64,000 nucleotides of DNA. It comes from Allotamlana fucoidanivorans (GTDB lineage: Bacteria; Bacteroidota; Bacteroidia; Flavobacteriales; Flavobacteriaceae). The position numbers were made by a program, and so were the translations under genes. The notes beneath the pieces are model-generated. The model made no database searches. It was given only the letters and a program-made list of their open reading frames with translations, and was not told the DNA's origin. Positions 26,555-34,998 of the stretch are shown piece by piece. Every line of letters starts with the position of its first letter. Position 1 is the first letter of the stretch. The DNA lies in NCBI RefSeq assembly GCF_006265225.1, contig NZ_VDCS01000009.1, forward strand, positions 154,002-218,001, given 5' to 3'.

Positions 26555-27697
26555 ATGAATTTTAAACTTTCAGAAGAGCATATTATGATTCGCGATGCCG
26601 CTCGCGATTTTGCACGTACCGAATTACTTCCTGGTGTTATTGAACGTGATGAAAAACAGCACTTTCCTGATGATCTTGTAAAAAAAATGGGGCATTTAGG
26701 CTTTATGGGAATCATGGTCGACCCAAAATATGGAGGCAGTGGCATGGATGCGATTTCGTACGTGCTCATTATGGAAGAATTATCTAAAATAGATGCCTCC
26801 GCCTCAGTCATTGTATCGGTAAACAACTCATTAGTTTGCTATGGATTAGAAACATATGGCACCGAAGAACAAAAAGAGAAATATCTTACCAAACTAGCTA
26901 CAGGTGAATTTATTGGAGCCTTTTGCCTAAGTGAACCTGAAGCGGGTAGTGATGCTACTTCACAAAAAACAACAGCTATTGATAAAGGTGACCATTACTT
27001 AATTAATGGCACAAAAAACTGGATTACTAGTGGCGGACGTGCCGATGTGTATATTGTGATTGCTCAAACCGACAAAGATAAAGGATCACATGGTATCAAT
27101 GCTTTTCTTGTTGAAAAAGGCACCGAAGGTTTTCACGTAGGTCCTAAAGAAGATAAATTAGGTATTCGCGGAAGTGATACCCATACACTTCAATTTAATG
27201 ATGTAAAAGTTCCTAAAGAAAATAGAATTGGAGTGAACGGCTCCGGATTCAGATTTGCAATGAAAACCCTTTCTGGAGGGCGTATAGGTATTGCAGCCCA
27301 AGCCTTAGGTATAGCATCAGGAGCTTACGAATTAGCATTAAAATATTCGAAAGAACGAAAAGCATTTGGCACTGAAATTTGCAATCATCAAGCTATTGCT
27401 TTTAAACTTGCCGATATGGCTACCGATATTGAGGCCGCTCGTCACCTTGTAATGAAAGCGGCCTGGGAAAAAGACCAAGGTTTAAGTTATGACTACTCTA
27501 GTGCCATGGCCAAATTATACGCTTCAAAAGTAGCTATGGAACATACTGTTGAAGCCGTTCAAATACATGGTGGCAATGGCTTTGTAAAAGAGTATCATGT
27601 AGAACGCCTTATGCGTGATGCTAAAATTACTCAAATTTATGAGGGCACGTCAGAGATTCAAAAAATTGTCATTTCTAGAAGCCTGTTAAGGGATTAA
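26555..27697 (+). CDS. Acyl-CoA dehydrogenase
   Basis: This is a 380-residue FAD enzyme that introduces the alpha-beta double bond in acyl-CoA during fatty acid or amino acid breakdown. The two family signatures are present: GAFCLSEPEAGSDATSQKT and the C-terminal QIHGGNGFVKEYHVERLMRD. The catalytic Glu is in QIYEGTSEIQK, the position used by short-chain (butyryl-CoA type) enzymes. The chain length preference cannot be fixed from sequence alone. No electron-transfer flavoprotein genes are nearby. It appears monocistronic. Confidence 0.93.
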   Translation: MNFKLSEEHIMIRDAARDFARTELLPGVIERDEKQHFPDDLVKKMGHLGFMGIMVDPKYGGSGMDAISYVLIMEELSKIDASASVIVSVNNSLVCYGLETYGTEEQKEKYLTKLATGEFIGAFCLSEPEAGSDATSQKTTAIDKGDHYLINGTKNWITSGGRADVYIVIAQTDKDKGSHGINAFLVEKGTEGFHVGPKEDKLGIRGSDTHTLQFNDVKVPKENRIGVNGSGFRFAMKTLSGGRIGIAAQALGIASGAYELALKYSKERKAFGTEICNHQAIAFKLADMATDIEAARHLVMKAAWEKDQGLSYDYSSAMAKLYASKVAMEHTVEAVQIHGGNGFVKEYHVERLMRDAKITQIYEGTSEIQKIVISRSLLRD

Positions 27698-28028
27698 ATG
27701 TTTGTTTTCAACACGTTTATGTTCACAAAGCCTTACCGAAGAAAAAACACTTGGCAGATTATTTTCAGAAACAAATGGCATCACATAAGTTTATTAATCC
27801 TAATTTAGTGCAGTACCATTTTTTATCCTGTTGGTTCTCGGCAAACTTATAATCGCTTTTTATAAAAAATTGATTCGTCATTTATCTCTTAAAAGGACGC
27901 CATTCATAACGTTGTGTTTTAAGCACTTCAATAAAACAAAAAGATCTTTATCTATAATTTATGTTAAGTCGCACTATTTATATCGACTTAAGTTTTTAGA
28001 TTTATAACTTTAACCGAAAAATAACCTT
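27698..28028. other. Intergenic region upstream of the arsenosugar operon
   Basis: This region of 331 bases has no supported gene. A 38-codon leftward frame near 27757-27880 has no recognisable motif. Its right end holds the inverted repeat at 27964-27991 and a TAACTTTA box (28005-28012), which may form the operon's operator and promoter. Confidence 0.5.
27964..27991. promoter_or_regulatory. Inverted repeat TTAAGTCG-N12-CGACTTAA, candidate operator
   Basis: Two perfect 8-base half-sites lie 37 bases upstream of the first arsenosugar gene and just before the TAACTTTA -7-like box. The position suits a repressor that covers the -33 region. An arsenic- or phosphate-responsive regulator would be logical, but none is encoded in the window. 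Confidence 0.5.
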
Positions 28029-28364
28029 ATGCAGAAGACATACTACGACCCAGCTGATTTAAGAAAATTTGGAAAAATAAGTGAATGGAGTGAAGAGCTA
28101 GGCGATAAATTTTTTGAATACTACGGAAAAGTTTTTGAGGAAGGGGCTCTTACAGCACGTGAAAAAGCACTTATTGCCCTTGCTGTTGCCCACACAGAAC
28201 AATGTCCTTATTGTATAGACGCCTATACCAAAGACACGTTGCAACGAGGCGTTACTAAAGAAGAAATGATGGAAGCTATTCATGTGGGTGCCGCTATAAA
28301 AAGTGGAGCCACTTTAGTACATGGTGTACAAATGATGAATAAAGTGAACAAGTTAGATGGCTAA
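28029..28364 (+). CDS. Arsenosugar biosynthesis-associated peroxidase-like protein (AhpD/CMD fold)
   Basis: This is a 111-residue protein of the carboxymuconolactone decarboxylase/AhpD fold. The redox motif is HTEQCPYCIDAYTKD, with the CxxC pair and the preceding His typical of alkylhydroperoxidase-like proteins. It is the first gene of the operon and ends 65 bases before arsS. Proteins of this type are commonly encoded beside arsS in bacteria that make arsenosugars, and a thiol-redox role on arsenic intermediates is a reasonable inference. Its activity is not known. Confidence 0.85.
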   Translation: MQKTYYDPADLRKFGKISEWSEELGDKFFEYYGKVFEEGALTAREKALIALAVAHTEQCPYCIDAYTKDTLQRGVTKEEMMEAIHVGAAIKSGATLVHGVQMMNKVNKLDG

Positions 28365-28429
28365 TATTCTTGCTTATGCTTTTAGTTCACCTCAAATAAT
28401 TACAACCTCTTAAAAAGATAGCATATTAA

Positions 28430-29485
28430 ATGGCAACAATCTCCCTTCATAAACGTGAAAATGCATTAGCACAAAGCAAAAAACAGCTAGAAATTCTCTC
28501 TAACGGTATATTCAAAAGTGGAGAACTACCAACATTTAAAACAAAACTAGCAGAAACAGGCCAATTTCCCCTTAAGGCTAAAACGTTAGAAATTCTCCAA
28601 ATAAATTTGGGATACATGTGTAACCAAGTTTGCGAACATTGCCATGTGGACGCTGGGCCAGATCGTAAAGAAATTATGACCCAAGACACCATGCAACAAT
28701 GTTTGGAAGTGATTAAAACTACAGACGCCCATACTTTAGACTTAACTGGTGGTGCCCCAGAAATGAATCCGAATTTTAAATGGTTTGTTGAAGAAGCAGC
28801 AAAAGCTGGAATAAAAGACTTCATTGTACGCTCAAATCTTACCATTATTACCGCCAATAAAAAATATCATGACTTACCTGAGTTTTTTAAAAAACATAAC
28901 ATTCATGTAGTAAGTTCTATGCCACACTGGACACGCGGAAAAACAGATAAACAACGTGGTGATGGCGTTTTTGACGCCTCTATAAAGGCATTAAAAATGT
29001 TAAATGATGTGGGGTACGGCATGCCAAATAGTACTTTAAAATTAGATCTGGTTTATAATCCTTCTGGAGCCTTTTTACCAGGTAATCAAGCCTCTATGGA
29101 AAAAGATTTTAAAAAAGCTTTGATAGAAGACTTTAATATTCAGTTCCACCACCTTTTTGCCATTACCAATCTGCCAATTTCACGATTCTTAGATTACTTA
29201 ATGGCTTCGGATAACTATGAAGACTATATGTACGCCCTGGTAGAAGCATACAATCCTTTAGCCGTTCAAAACCTTATGTGCACCAACACGCTTTCAGTAA
29301 GTTGGGATGGCTTTTTATATGATTGTGATTTTAACCAAATGTTAGAACTACCCGTAAATAGTAAAATAAAACACATTTCTGAATACAATGCAGCGTTGTT
29401 AGAAAACAGAACCATTATTACCTCACAGCATTGTTTTGGCTGTACCGCAGGTGCCGGTAGTAGTTGTCAGGGCACAGTAGCTTAA
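28430..29485 (+). CDS. arsS: Radical SAM enzyme ArsS, arsenosugar biosynthesis
   Basis: ArsS is a radical S-adenosylmethionine enzyme that joins a 5'-deoxyadenosyl group to dimethylated arsenic, giving a dimethylarsinoyl adenosine. The iron-sulfur motif CNQVCEHC (CxxxCxxC, about residues 64-71) and the following HVDAGPDR are present. The C-terminal DUF3641-like region has DCDFNQM and ends CFGCTAGAGSSCQGTVA. Some homologues are selenoproteins with selenocysteine in the GAGSS motif; here the codon is TGT, an ordinary Cys. The 351-residue length is normal. Confidence 0.92.
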   Translation: MATISLHKRENALAQSKKQLEILSNGIFKSGELPTFKTKLAETGQFPLKAKTLEILQINLGYMCNQVCEHCHVDAGPDRKEIMTQDTMQQCLEVIKTTDAHTLDLTGGAPEMNPNFKWFVEEAAKAGIKDFIVRSNLTIITANKKYHDLPEFFKKHNIHVVSSMPHWTRGKTDKQRGDGVFDASIKALKMLNDVGYGMPNSTLKLDLVYNPSGAFLPGNQASMEKDFKKALIEDFNIQFHHLFAITNLPISRFLDYLMASDNYEDYMYALVEAYNPLAVQNLMCTNTLSVSWDGFLYDCDFNQMLELPVNSKIKHISEYNAALLENRTIITSQHCFGCTAGAGSSCQGTVA

Positions 29486-29495
29486 AAGATTTATT

Positions 29496-29993
29496 ATGAA
29501 ACACTTTATAGTCATTGCCTTTATCTTCTTAATATCGTCTTCTAGTTTTAGCCAAAAGCAATTGGAAAAACTCCTTCAGAAAGAGAACAACGGTAGTATT
29601 CCCTATATCCATATCCGTGAATTAGTAAATTCAATTGACACTATAATTTTGCTTGATGCCCGAGCGCGCAAAGAATACAACATTAGTCATCTTAAAAATG
29701 CGCAATATATAGGCTATGATTTTTTTAATATAGACACAATTATTAAGCTTATACCTGAGAAAACTTCTCAAATTGTAGTGTATTGCTCATTAGGCATTCG
29801 GTCTGAAGATATAGCCGTAAAACTAAAACAAGCGGGTTATAGTGATGTAAAAAATTTGTATGGTGGTATTTTTGAATGGAAAAATCAAGGCCATAAGGTA
29901 TACAACTTAAAAGAAATTGAAACCGATAGCATCCATACATTTTCAAAAGCGTGGAGCAAGTGGTTAAAAAAAGGCATAAAAGTGTATGACTGA
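29496..29993 (+). CDS. Exported rhodanese-like protein
   Basis: This is a 165-residue protein with an N-terminal signal peptide (about 19 residues, ending SSSFSQ) and a single rhodanese domain. The active-site loop is VVYCSLGIRSED with the catalytic Cys. Rhodanese domains carry sulfur as persulfides, and thio-arsenic chemistry is possible, but this is inference. It lies 10 bases after arsS and overlaps the next gene by 8 bases, so it belongs to the operon. A location outside the cytoplasm is odd beside cytoplasmic ArsS and ArsM. Confidence 0.85.
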   Translation: MKHFIVIAFIFLISSSSFSQKQLEKLLQKENNGSIPYIHIRELVNSIDTIILLDARARKEYNISHLKNAQYIGYDFFNIDTIIKLIPEKTSQIVVYCSLGIRSEDIAVKLKQAGYSDVKNLYGGIFEWKNQGHKVYNLKEIETDSIHTFSKAWSKWLKKGIKVYD

Positions 29994-30615
29994 AAAACTT
30001 GTTATTGTATTTGTAAAAAATTTGAAACTTGGAAAAGTAAAAACAAGGCTTGCTAAAACCATTGGTGACCTTGGTGCTTTTGAAGTATATACTGAGTTAG
30101 TTAAAGTCACCGAGAAAGCCACGAAACAGCTAGAAACCGATGTACGCGTATATTTTTCTGACGCTATTGTAGCATCCAAATGGTCACATGCTAAAAAAGC
30201 AGTTCAGCAAGGGGTAGACTTAGGTGAACGCATGCAAAATGCTTTCCAAAAAGGCTTTAATGATGGTTATAAGCATATTGTTCTTATTGGATCTGATTTA
30301 CCTGAAATTACCGAACATCATCTTCGCGATGGACTCCAAAAACTAAAGCATCACGATGTAGTTTTTGGTCCTGCACAAGATGGTGGATATTATCTTATTG
30401 GTTTATCAGAAATGCACGAATGTATTTTTAAAAACAAGCCTTGGAGTCAGTCTAATTTATTAAGAGAAACCCTTGATGAACTACATGTAAAACAAGCAAA
30501 AATTGCTACATTAGTTACCCTAAATGACATTGACACTTTTGACGATTTAAAAGCATCATCGTTTTATCAATCAAACCCAAAATTACAACAACGAATACAT
30601 CAATTAAATGACTAA
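29986..30615 (+). CDS. Arsenosugar-type glycosyltransferase, TIGR04282 family
   Basis: This is a 209-residue GT-A-fold protein. It begins EKLVIVFVKNLKLGKVKTRLAKTIG, the start typical of the TIGR04282 (DUF2064) group, and has IVLIGSDLPEITEHHL and VVFGPAQDGGYYLIGL, the nucleotide and metal-binding parts. This group is regularly linked to ArsS genes and is thought to act on the ribose of arsenosugars or to make an activated sugar for them. The exact reaction is not established. It overlaps the rhodanese gene and the following phosphorylase gene by 8 bases each. Confidence 0.88.
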   Translation: MTEKLVIVFVKNLKLGKVKTRLAKTIGDLGAFEVYTELVKVTEKATKQLETDVRVYFSDAIVASKWSHAKKAVQQGVDLGERMQNAFQKGFNDGYKHIVLIGSDLPEITEHHLRDGLQKLKHHDVVFGPAQDGGYYLIGLSEMHECIFKNKPWSQSNLLRETLDELHVKQAKIATLVTLNDIDTFDDLKASSFYQSNPKLQQRIHQLND

Positions 30616-31420
30616 TTATATAGAAGAAACTACAAAATACCTCAAGGAAAAAGGATTTGATAATCCTGAAATAGGTATTATTTTAGGCACTGGTCTTGGT
30701 CAACTTCTTAACGAAATCTCTATTTTAAAAGAAGTGAGCTATAACCATATTCCCTATTTTCCAACCGCTACGGTAGAATTTCATAAAGGCAAACTTATTT
30801 ATGGCGAACTGGCAGGAAAAAAAGTGGTGGTCATGCAGGGACGCTTTCATTTATATGAAGGCTACAGCTTGCAGGATATTACATACCCTGTAAGAATTAT
30901 GAAACGTCTTGGCATAAAAACGCTTTTAGTGTCAAACGCCGCAGGAGCCATAAACCTTAACTACAACAAAGGAGAACTCATGTTAATTGAAGACCATATC
31001 AATCTTCAGGGCAGTTCTCCGCTGGCCTTCAAGGGTATTGAAGAACTTGGAACCCGCTTTGTAGATATGAGTGCGCCTTATAATAATGACATCAACCAAA
31101 GGTTTCTACATATAGCAAAAGAGAACGGCATCACTTTGCACAAAGGGGTATATGTTAGTGTTGTAGGACCACAGTTAGAGACCAGAGCAGAATACCGCAT
31201 GCTAAAACTTATTGGAGCTGATGCCGTAGGTATGAGCACCGTACCAGAAGTTATTGTTGCCAACCACTTAAATTTGAAGGTTGCTGCCGTGTCTGTATTA
31301 ACAGATGAATGCGACCCCGATCATTTAGAACCCGTAGATATCGCTGACATTATAGCCAATGCAGCTAAGGCAGAACCAAACATGATTACCCTATTTAAAG
31401 CACTTATAAAACTCATATAA
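30608..31420 (+). CDS. Purine nucleoside phosphorylase / MTAP family
   Basis: This trimeric-type phosphorylase splits a purine nucleoside into base and sugar-1-phosphate. It shows GIILGTGLGQLL (phosphate site), VVVMQGRFHLYEGY, LLVSNAAGAIN and GPQLETRAEYRM with GADAVGMSTVPEVIVANH. The purine-contacting Glu is kept (Glu191), but the position of human PNP Asn243 is Asp233 (VLTDEC), as in adenine-specific MTAP. That would allow 6-aminopurines. Within this operon the likely substrate is the adenosyl-arsenic product of ArsS, from which adenine must be removed. It overlaps the preceding gene by 8 bases. Confidence 0.9.
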   Translation: MTNYIEETTKYLKEKGFDNPEIGIILGTGLGQLLNEISILKEVSYNHIPYFPTATVEFHKGKLIYGELAGKKVVVMQGRFHLYEGYSLQDITYPVRIMKRLGIKTLLVSNAAGAINLNYNKGELMLIEDHINLQGSSPLAFKGIEELGTRFVDMSAPYNNDINQRFLHIAKENGITLHKGVYVSVVGPQLETRAEYRMLKLIGADAVGMSTVPEVIVANHLNLKVAAVSVLTDECDPDHLEPVDIADIIANAAKAEPNMITLFKALIKLI

Positions 31421-31494
31421 CGAGGGTAATATTTGTTACAATACCAATACCCTAAACTCTTTACATTTATAGTAAATTTTAAAAACATAAAATC

Positions 31495-32463
31495 ATGAGC
31501 TATTTAGAAACCACACATAACGTTTACAAAGAAGCTGCTATAACCCCAGATATTGGTTTATGCTGCACAACCAATCCCATTTGGGAATTGCCTGGCTTAA
31601 GGATTCCAAAAATCATGCAGGAAATGAATTATGGCTGCGGATCAACGGTACATGCACGTGATTTAACCAATAACCCTAAAACCCTTTATGTTGGTGTTGG
31701 CGGCGGTATGGAATTGCTGCAGTTTGCCTACTTCAGCAGACAAAAAAACGGCGTGGTTGGTATTGATGTGGTTGACGAAATGCTGGAAGCTTCACGTAAA
31801 AACTTTAAAGAAGCTGAACTATTAAATCCTTGGTTTAAAAGTGAATTTGTAGACCTACGGAAAGGAGATGCCCTTAATTTACCCGTTGAAGATAATAGTA
31901 TTGACGTTGCGGCGCAAAATTGTCTATTCAATATTTTTAAAGCAGACGATTTAAAGCAAGCTATAGCCGAAATGTATCGTGTGCTAAAGCCTCATGGACG
32001 TTTAGTAATGAGTGACCCTACTTGTGAACAACCTATGAATGACAACTTAAGAAATGATGAACGCTTACGTGCCCTTTGTTTAAGTGGTAGTCTTCCTATG
32101 GCTGAATATATAAAAGCCTTGACTGATGCCGGTTTTGGCACCATTGAAATTAGAGCAAGAAAACCATATAGAATTTTAGACCCCAAACACTATCCTACCG
32201 ATGAATTGATTTATATAGAATCTATTGAAGTGGCTGCAGTTAAAGATCCTATGCCGGATGATGGCCCATGTATTTTTACAGGGAAAGCCGCTATTTATTA
32301 TGGAGAAGATGATTATTTTGATGATAAAAAGGGACATCTATTATTAAAAAATCAGCCCCTTGCCATCTGTGATAAAACAGCCGCTGCTCTTGCAGCACTA
32401 AATCGTGATGACATATTTTTTAGTCCGTCAACCTTTCATTATGACGGTGGTGGATGCTGTTAA
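31495..32463 (+). CDS. arsM: Arsenosugar biosynthesis arsenite methyltransferase ArsM
   Basis: ArsM methylates trivalent arsenic with SAM and supplies the dimethylarsenic that ArsS uses. The SAM site is TLYVGVGGGMELLQFA, followed by GVVGIDVVDEMLEAS and NCLFNIFKADDLKQAIAEMYRVLKPHG. Cysteines available for arsenic binding are in NYGCGST, SDPTCEQP and ALCLSGSL, and the chain ends GGGCC. The 322-residue length and the N-terminal CCTTNPIWELPGL mark the arsenosugar-associated subtype, not a plain detoxification enzyme. It begins 74 bases after the phosphorylase gene; a TACATTTA box at 31462-31469 could be an internal promoter. Confidence 0.92.
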   Translation: MSYLETTHNVYKEAAITPDIGLCCTTNPIWELPGLRIPKIMQEMNYGCGSTVHARDLTNNPKTLYVGVGGGMELLQFAYFSRQKNGVVGIDVVDEMLEASRKNFKEAELLNPWFKSEFVDLRKGDALNLPVEDNSIDVAAQNCLFNIFKADDLKQAIAEMYRVLKPHGRLVMSDPTCEQPMNDNLRNDERLRALCLSGSLPMAEYIKALTDAGFGTIEIRARKPYRILDPKHYPTDELIYIESIEVAAVKDPMPDDGPCIFTGKAAIYYGEDDYFDDKKGHLLLKNQPLAICDKTAAALAALNRDDIFFSPSTFHYDGGGCC

Positions 32464-32487
32464 GCACAAAAACGTAAATAGATAAGT

Positions 32488-33372
32488 TTGCAAAAGTATG
32501 TAGAACTCATAAAGAAAAGTTATTCAGAGTATTGGGAATATCTTAAACATGAAATTATTTTCCCGAATCACTGGGACAATTATTTTTACGGCCTCATTCT
32601 AATTTCGCTTTTAGTTTGGGGCCTGGAAATTTTATTTCCTTGGCGAAAACAGCAATCTATTTTTAGAAAAGATTTTTGGCTAGACACCTTCTACATGTTT
32701 TTTAACTTTTTTCTCTTAAATCTTATAGTTTTAATAGCACTTTCAAACGTCGCCGAACAACTCTTCAATGATTTTTTAGGTTTATTTAACTTATCTACAA
32801 CAAGCCTAAAACTATTTGATGTTAGTGTATTACCAAAGTGGCAAGGGCTATTCATTTTTTTTGTGGTAGCCGATTTCATTCAATGGAATACCCACCGCTT
32901 ACTACATCGAGTGCCTTGGCTTTGGAATTTCCATAAAGTACATCATTCTGTAAAAGAAATGGGCTTTGCTGCACATTTACGGTATCACTGGATGGAACCC
33001 GTAGTTTACAAATCACTACTTTATATTCCTATTGCCATTATTGGCGGATATAACGCGCAAGATGTTGCTATAGTTCACTTTTTCAACATTGCCGTTGGCC
33101 ATCTTAACCATGCCAATTTAGGCTGGAATTATGGCCTTTTAAAGTATATTTTTAATAACCCTAAAATGCATATTTGGCATCATGCTAAAGTCCTGCCGAA
33201 AGGTGTTAGGTTTGGTGTGAATTACGGACTAACGCTTAGTATTTGGGATTATATTTTTAAAACAAATTACATTCCTCATAGTGGTAGAGATATTGAGCTA
33301 GGTTTTGATGGTGATGAATCTTTTCCTGATGATTTTATTAGTCAAGAATTGTATCCCATAAAAAGAAAATAA
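32488..33372 (+). CDS. Sterol desaturase / fatty acid hydroxylase family membrane protein
   Basis: This is a 294-residue integral membrane di-iron protein. The His motifs are HRLLHRVPWLWNFHKVHHS, HLRYHWMEP, GHLNHAN and HIWHHAK, the eight-histidine pattern of the superfamily, between hydrophobic segments. Such enzymes hydroxylate or desaturate lipids using O2. In this operon it may modify the lipid part of an arsenolipid or a sugar-linked alkyl chain; no direct evidence supports either. The start is a TTG codon 24 bases after arsM; no earlier ATG exists in frame. Confidence 0.88.
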   Translation: MQKYVELIKKSYSEYWEYLKHEIIFPNHWDNYFYGLILISLLVWGLEILFPWRKQQSIFRKDFWLDTFYMFFNFFLLNLIVLIALSNVAEQLFNDFLGLFNLSTTSLKLFDVSVLPKWQGLFIFFVVADFIQWNTHRLLHRVPWLWNFHKVHHSVKEMGFAAHLRYHWMEPVVYKSLLYIPIAIIGGYNAQDVAIVHFFNIAVGHLNHANLGWNYGLLKYIFNNPKMHIWHHAKVLPKGVRFGVNYGLTLSIWDYIFKTNYIPHSGRDIELGFDGDESFPDDFISQELYPIKRK

Positions 33373-33377
33373 ATCCT

Positions 33378-34220
33378 ATGAAGTATGTTTTATTCTTCGC
33401 AATGTTTTTTTTAGCATTTTCTTGCAAAAGCCAAGACACTTCAACGACTTCAAAAGATAATATCTCTCAAATTATTAGAGATACCTTTACCATCATTTCT
33501 GTTCAAAATCCGAAATCACATATAAGCATTGATTCTTTTGAGACTGCAACTAGTAAAAACCGCAAGCAGTCATCAAATGAAACTCATCACATATGGAACG
33601 ACCTTTTAAAAGCCTATGTGTCTGAAGATGGTCAGGTAGACTATAGTGGGTTCAAAAAAAACCACACAAAACTTCTAGAGTATTTTAAAGTTTTAGAGGA
33701 TTATTTTACCGAAAGCCAATTAAACAAAAATGAAAAATTGGCTTATTGGATTAATGCCTACAACGCTTTTACCATAGATTTAATACTGCGCCACTATCCT
33801 ATAAAAAGTATAAAAGACATTAAAAACCCATGGGATCAACGCCTCTGGAAACTAAAAAACACTTGGTATAGTTTGAATGATATTGAGCATACTATTTTAC
33901 GCAAAATGCAAGAACCACGTATTCACTTTGCTATTGTTTGTGCATCAGTGTCTTGCCCGAACCTTCAAAATGAAGCATTTCAAAGTAGTATTCTGGACAA
34001 GCAATTAACCATAGCTACAACATCTTTTCTATCAGATACTTCAAAAAACAAAATAGAAAAGAACCATTTAGAACTTTCAAAAATATTTCAATGGTTTAGC
34101 AAAGATTTTAAGCAAAATGGAGGCTTGATTGATTTTTTGAATCAATATGTTCCTTTTGAAATTTCTGAAAAGGCAACAAAACGTTTTAAAACCTATAATT
34201 GGAATCTCAATGAATTATAA
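33378..34220 (+). CDS. DUF547 lipoprotein
   Basis: This is a 280-residue protein with a lipoprotein signal (lipobox LAFSC, Cys near residue 16) and a DUF547 domain from about residue 70. Conserved parts are LAYWINAYNAFTIDLILRHYP, SLNDIEHTILR and HFAIVCASVSCPNL, where His and Cys residues could form a catalytic or metal site. DUF547 has no assigned function. A second DUF547 gene lies at 39.1 kb near the other end of the locus. It starts 5 bases after the desaturase gene and overlaps the next gene by 11 bases. Confidence 0.87.
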   Translation: MKYVLFFAMFFLAFSCKSQDTSTTSKDNISQIIRDTFTIISVQNPKSHISIDSFETATSKNRKQSSNETHHIWNDLLKAYVSEDGQVDYSGFKKNHTKLLEYFKVLEDYFTESQLNKNEKLAYWINAYNAFTIDLILRHYPIKSIKDIKNPWDQRLWKLKNTWYSLNDIEHTILRKMQEPRIHFAIVCASVSCPNLQNEAFQSSILDKQLTIATTSFLSDTSKNKIEKNHLELSKIFQWFSKDFKQNGGLIDFLNQYVPFEISEKATKRFKTYNWNLNEL

Positions 34221-34998
34221 AATTTCAATTATAATCCCAACACTAAACGAAGAGGTGTATATTGGCAAGCTCCTTGAGCATCTGCTATCTATTGGATCTG
34301 AAAAACATATTGCTGAAATCATTGTGGTTGATGGTGGTAGCCAAGACAAAACCTCTTGTATAGTTAAGGCATTTTCGAACGTAAACACTTTAAAAAACCT
34401 TGAAGCCTTTCATTACATACAAAGTCATGGTGAAACAGACCAAAAGCAGACCGAGTTAACCACTAAAATTCCTGTTATTTTTGTAAAAAGCCAAAAAGGA
34501 CGCGCCATTCAAATGAATCTGGGTGCCAAAATAGCTCAAGGATCTGTACTTTATTTTTTACACGCCGATTCTTTTCCACCTCAAGATTTTGACACGTTGA
34601 TACTTCATGAGATAGAACAAGGGCATCTTGCAGGTTGCTTTAGAATGCAATTTAATAGCAATCATTGGTGGCTTCGCTTGGCAGGTTGGTTTACACAGTT
34701 TAATTGGAGAGCTTGCCGAGGTGGTGACCAAAGCCAGTTTATAACGTCATCTTTATTTCAAAACATTGGTGGCTTTGATGAACGCTTTAAAATATATGAA
34801 GACAATATTTTAATTAATGCACTATACCAACGTAAAATGTTTGTTGTGATAAACAAACCTCTTAAAACCTCCTCTAGAATGTATGAAAAACATGGGGTTT
34901 GGAAACTGCAATATTTTTATTGGACTATTTATGTAAAAAGATGGTTAGGAGCCAGTGCAGAAGACCTCTTTCAATACTATAAAAACAACATGACTTAA
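34210..34998 (+). CDS. Arsenosugar-type glycosyltransferase, TIGR04283 family (GT2)
   Basis: This is a family 2 glycosyltransferase of 262 residues. It has KISIIIPTLNEEVYIGKLLE, IIVVDGGSQDKTS, the acceptor part KGRAIQMNLGAK, and the metal site YFLHADSFPP in place of the classical DxD. GGDQSQFITSSLFQNIGGF is typical of the TIGR04283 group, which co-occurs with ArsS. The start ATG at 34210 lies inside the end of the DUF547 gene and gives the normal N-terminus. Its stop codon shares TTAA with the convergent phosphatase gene. It is the last gene of the operon. Confidence 0.88.
   Translation: MNYKISIIIPTLNEEVYIGKLLEHLLSIGSEKHIAEIIVVDGGSQDKTSCIVKAFSNVNTLKNLEAFHYIQSHGETDQKQTELTTKIPVIFVKSQKGRAIQMNLGAKIAQGSVLYFLHADSFPPQDFDTLILHEIEQGHLAGCFRMQFNSNHWWLRLAGWFTQFNWRACRGGDQSQFITSSLFQNIGGFDERFKIYEDNILINALYQRKMFVVINKPLKTSSRMYEKHGVWKLQYFYWTIYVKRWLGASAEDLFQYYKNNMT

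Noticed and set aside
26482..26826. A 114-codon leftward frame overlapping the acyl-CoA dehydrogenase start
   Set aside because: It overlaps a complete enzyme with all family motifs, has no recognisable domain and a Ser/Ile-rich composition typical of antisense frames.
27757..27880. A 38-codon leftward frame upstream of the arsenosugar operon
   Set aside because: No ribosome binding context, no known motif and no neighbours on that strand.
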